A stretch of DNA of 7,625 nucleotides from SAR92 clade bacterium (GTDB lineage Bacteria; Pseudomonadota; Gammaproteobacteria; Pseudomonadales; Porticoccaceae). The notes under the pieces were generated by a model. That model ran no database searches, was not told the DNA's origin, and saw only the letters and a list, made by a program, of their open reading frames with translations. Position 1 is the stretch's first letter. Each line of letters begins with the position of its first letter. The position numbers and the translations under genes are program-made. The stretch spans positions 1-7,625 of the forward strand of contig JABBBF010000100.1 in assembly GCA_018607545.1 (NCBI GenBank). Reading direction: 5' to 3'. Positions 7,353-7,625 of this stretch are shown here, in pieces.

Positions 7353-7625
7353 GAAGTATTTCTCCTCGCGAACCTGGCTTGTCATTGTAATCAGAGGCAT
7401 CGGAGGTATTGCGCAACCCGAAGCGACGCTGTCTCGAATAGTACTCGTCAATGGCAATATCGAGGGCTGCAGCATCGAAATCTGGCCAGTAGCAATCGGC
7501 AAAATAGAACTCGGTATAAGCCATCTGCCAGAGCAAAAAGTTACTGATACGCTGTTCGCCAGCGGTGCGAATACAGAGATCCGGATCCGGCATGCCGTCC
7601 AGCTGCATATATTTATTCAATAGAG
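7345..7625 (-). CDS. uppS: Undecaprenyl diphosphate synthase UppS, C-terminal part (5' end outside window)
   Basis: UppS is a cytosolic cis-prenyltransferase that adds eight isopentenyl units to farnesyl diphosphate, giving the C55 carrier used for peptidoglycan and O-antigen. Only the last 92 codons are visible. They carry the family's C-terminal signature: [18 protein letters not shown] followed by [12 protein letters not shown] and WPDF. This includes the two arginines of RTAGEQR that bind the IPP diphosphate (R194 and R200 in E. coli) and the Glu of AYTE (E213). The N-terminal catalytic Asp region lies beyond the window. The frame enters at 7623 and runs through the TTG at 7618-7620 and the ATG at 7606-7608, which are internal codons rather than starts. 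After RRFGL, a polar tail of about 23 residues ([14 protein letters not shown] and beyond) contains the Shine-Dalgarno of cdsA. The stop at 7345-7347 lies inside cdsA, an 8-nt overlap. Confidence 0.96.
   Translation of the reverse strand, partial: LLNKYMQLDGMPDPDLCIRTAGEQRISNFLLWQMAYTEFYFADCYWPDFDAAALDIAIDEYYSRQRRFGLRNTSDASDYNDKPGSRGEILRV
7362..7366 (-). promoter_or_regulatory. Shine-Dalgarno of cdsA
   Basis: The minus strand reads AGGAG, with a 9-nt spacer to the GTG at 7352-7350. It sits within the last codons of uppS. It is the main reason for choosing the GTG start over the longer open frame of cdsA. Confidence 0.75.

Noticed and set aside
7353..7502. 50-codon N-terminal extension of cdsA
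   Set aside because: It lies within uppS, has no Shine-Dalgarno at its start, and would add polar sequence before the first membrane segment that does not match the family.
7578..7592. Short tandem GATCCGGATCCGG-like repeat in uppS
   Set aside because: It encodes part of the conserved PDPDLCIR motif, so coding constraint explains it. There are only two imperfect copies.
7219..7623. 134-codon open frame on the plus strand opposite the uppS-cdsA junction
   Set aside because: It lies wholly antisense to two well-supported genes, shows no family motif, and has no good ribosome site that I can see.
1..7625. Search for a novel system, mobile element, CRISPR array, tRNA/rRNA or attachment site
   Set aside because: All but a few dozen bases are covered by seven conserved core genes on one strand. 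I saw no direct-repeat array, transposase motif, or composition break.

Overview
The window is a tightly packed, single-strand block of seven envelope-biogenesis genes, all read from the minus strand. In transcription order (high to low coordinates) they are uppS (3' end only), cdsA, dxr, rseP, bamA, skp/ompH and lpxD (its extreme 3' end lies outside the window). This is the conserved uppS-cdsA-dxr-rseP-bamA-skp-lpxD cluster of Gammaproteobacteria. Gene order and protein motifs therefore point to a Gram-negative gammaproteobacterium making lipid A-type lipopolysaccharide and using the MEP isoprenoid route. Base composition looks close to balanced by eye. The proteins read as diverged from E. 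coli rather than enterobacterial, and a free-living marine or Cellvibrionales-like lineage is plausible. That lineage guess is inference only; no rRNA or other marker is present.

Layout: uppS ends at 7345 and overlaps the GTG start of cdsA (7352) by 8 nt. cdsA and dxr are separated by 3 nt, as are dxr and rseP. rseP and bamA are separated by 23-41 nt, depending on the bamA start. bamA and skp are separated by 24 nt, and skp and lpxD by 6 nt. No gap exceeds about 40 nt, and I see no hairpin-plus-U-tract terminator between genes, so a polycistronic transcript is the simplest reading. Several genes lack a good Shine-Dalgarno sequence and probably depend on translational coupling. cdsA and skp have non-ATG starts preceded by clear Shine-Dalgarno sequences.

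Functionally, Dxr makes the committed MEP-pathway intermediate for isoprenoids. UppS turns isoprenoid units into the undecaprenyl carrier lipid for cell wall and O-antigen. CdsA makes CDP-diacylglycerol for phospholipids. LpxD adds the N-linked acyl chain in lipid A synthesis. Skp chaperones unfolded outer-membrane proteins to BamA, which inserts them, and RseP is the intramembrane protease that relays misfolded-OMP stress to sigma-E. Together they build the inner membrane, cell wall precursor supply and outer membrane, and monitor the last.

I found no mobile element, CRISPR array, RNA gene, long repeat or unexplained coding stretch. The window looks like ordinary core genome. The findings are modest: cysteine pairs in BamA loops, an acidic Skp, non-ATG starts, a compact overlap, and an AT-rich gap before bamA.
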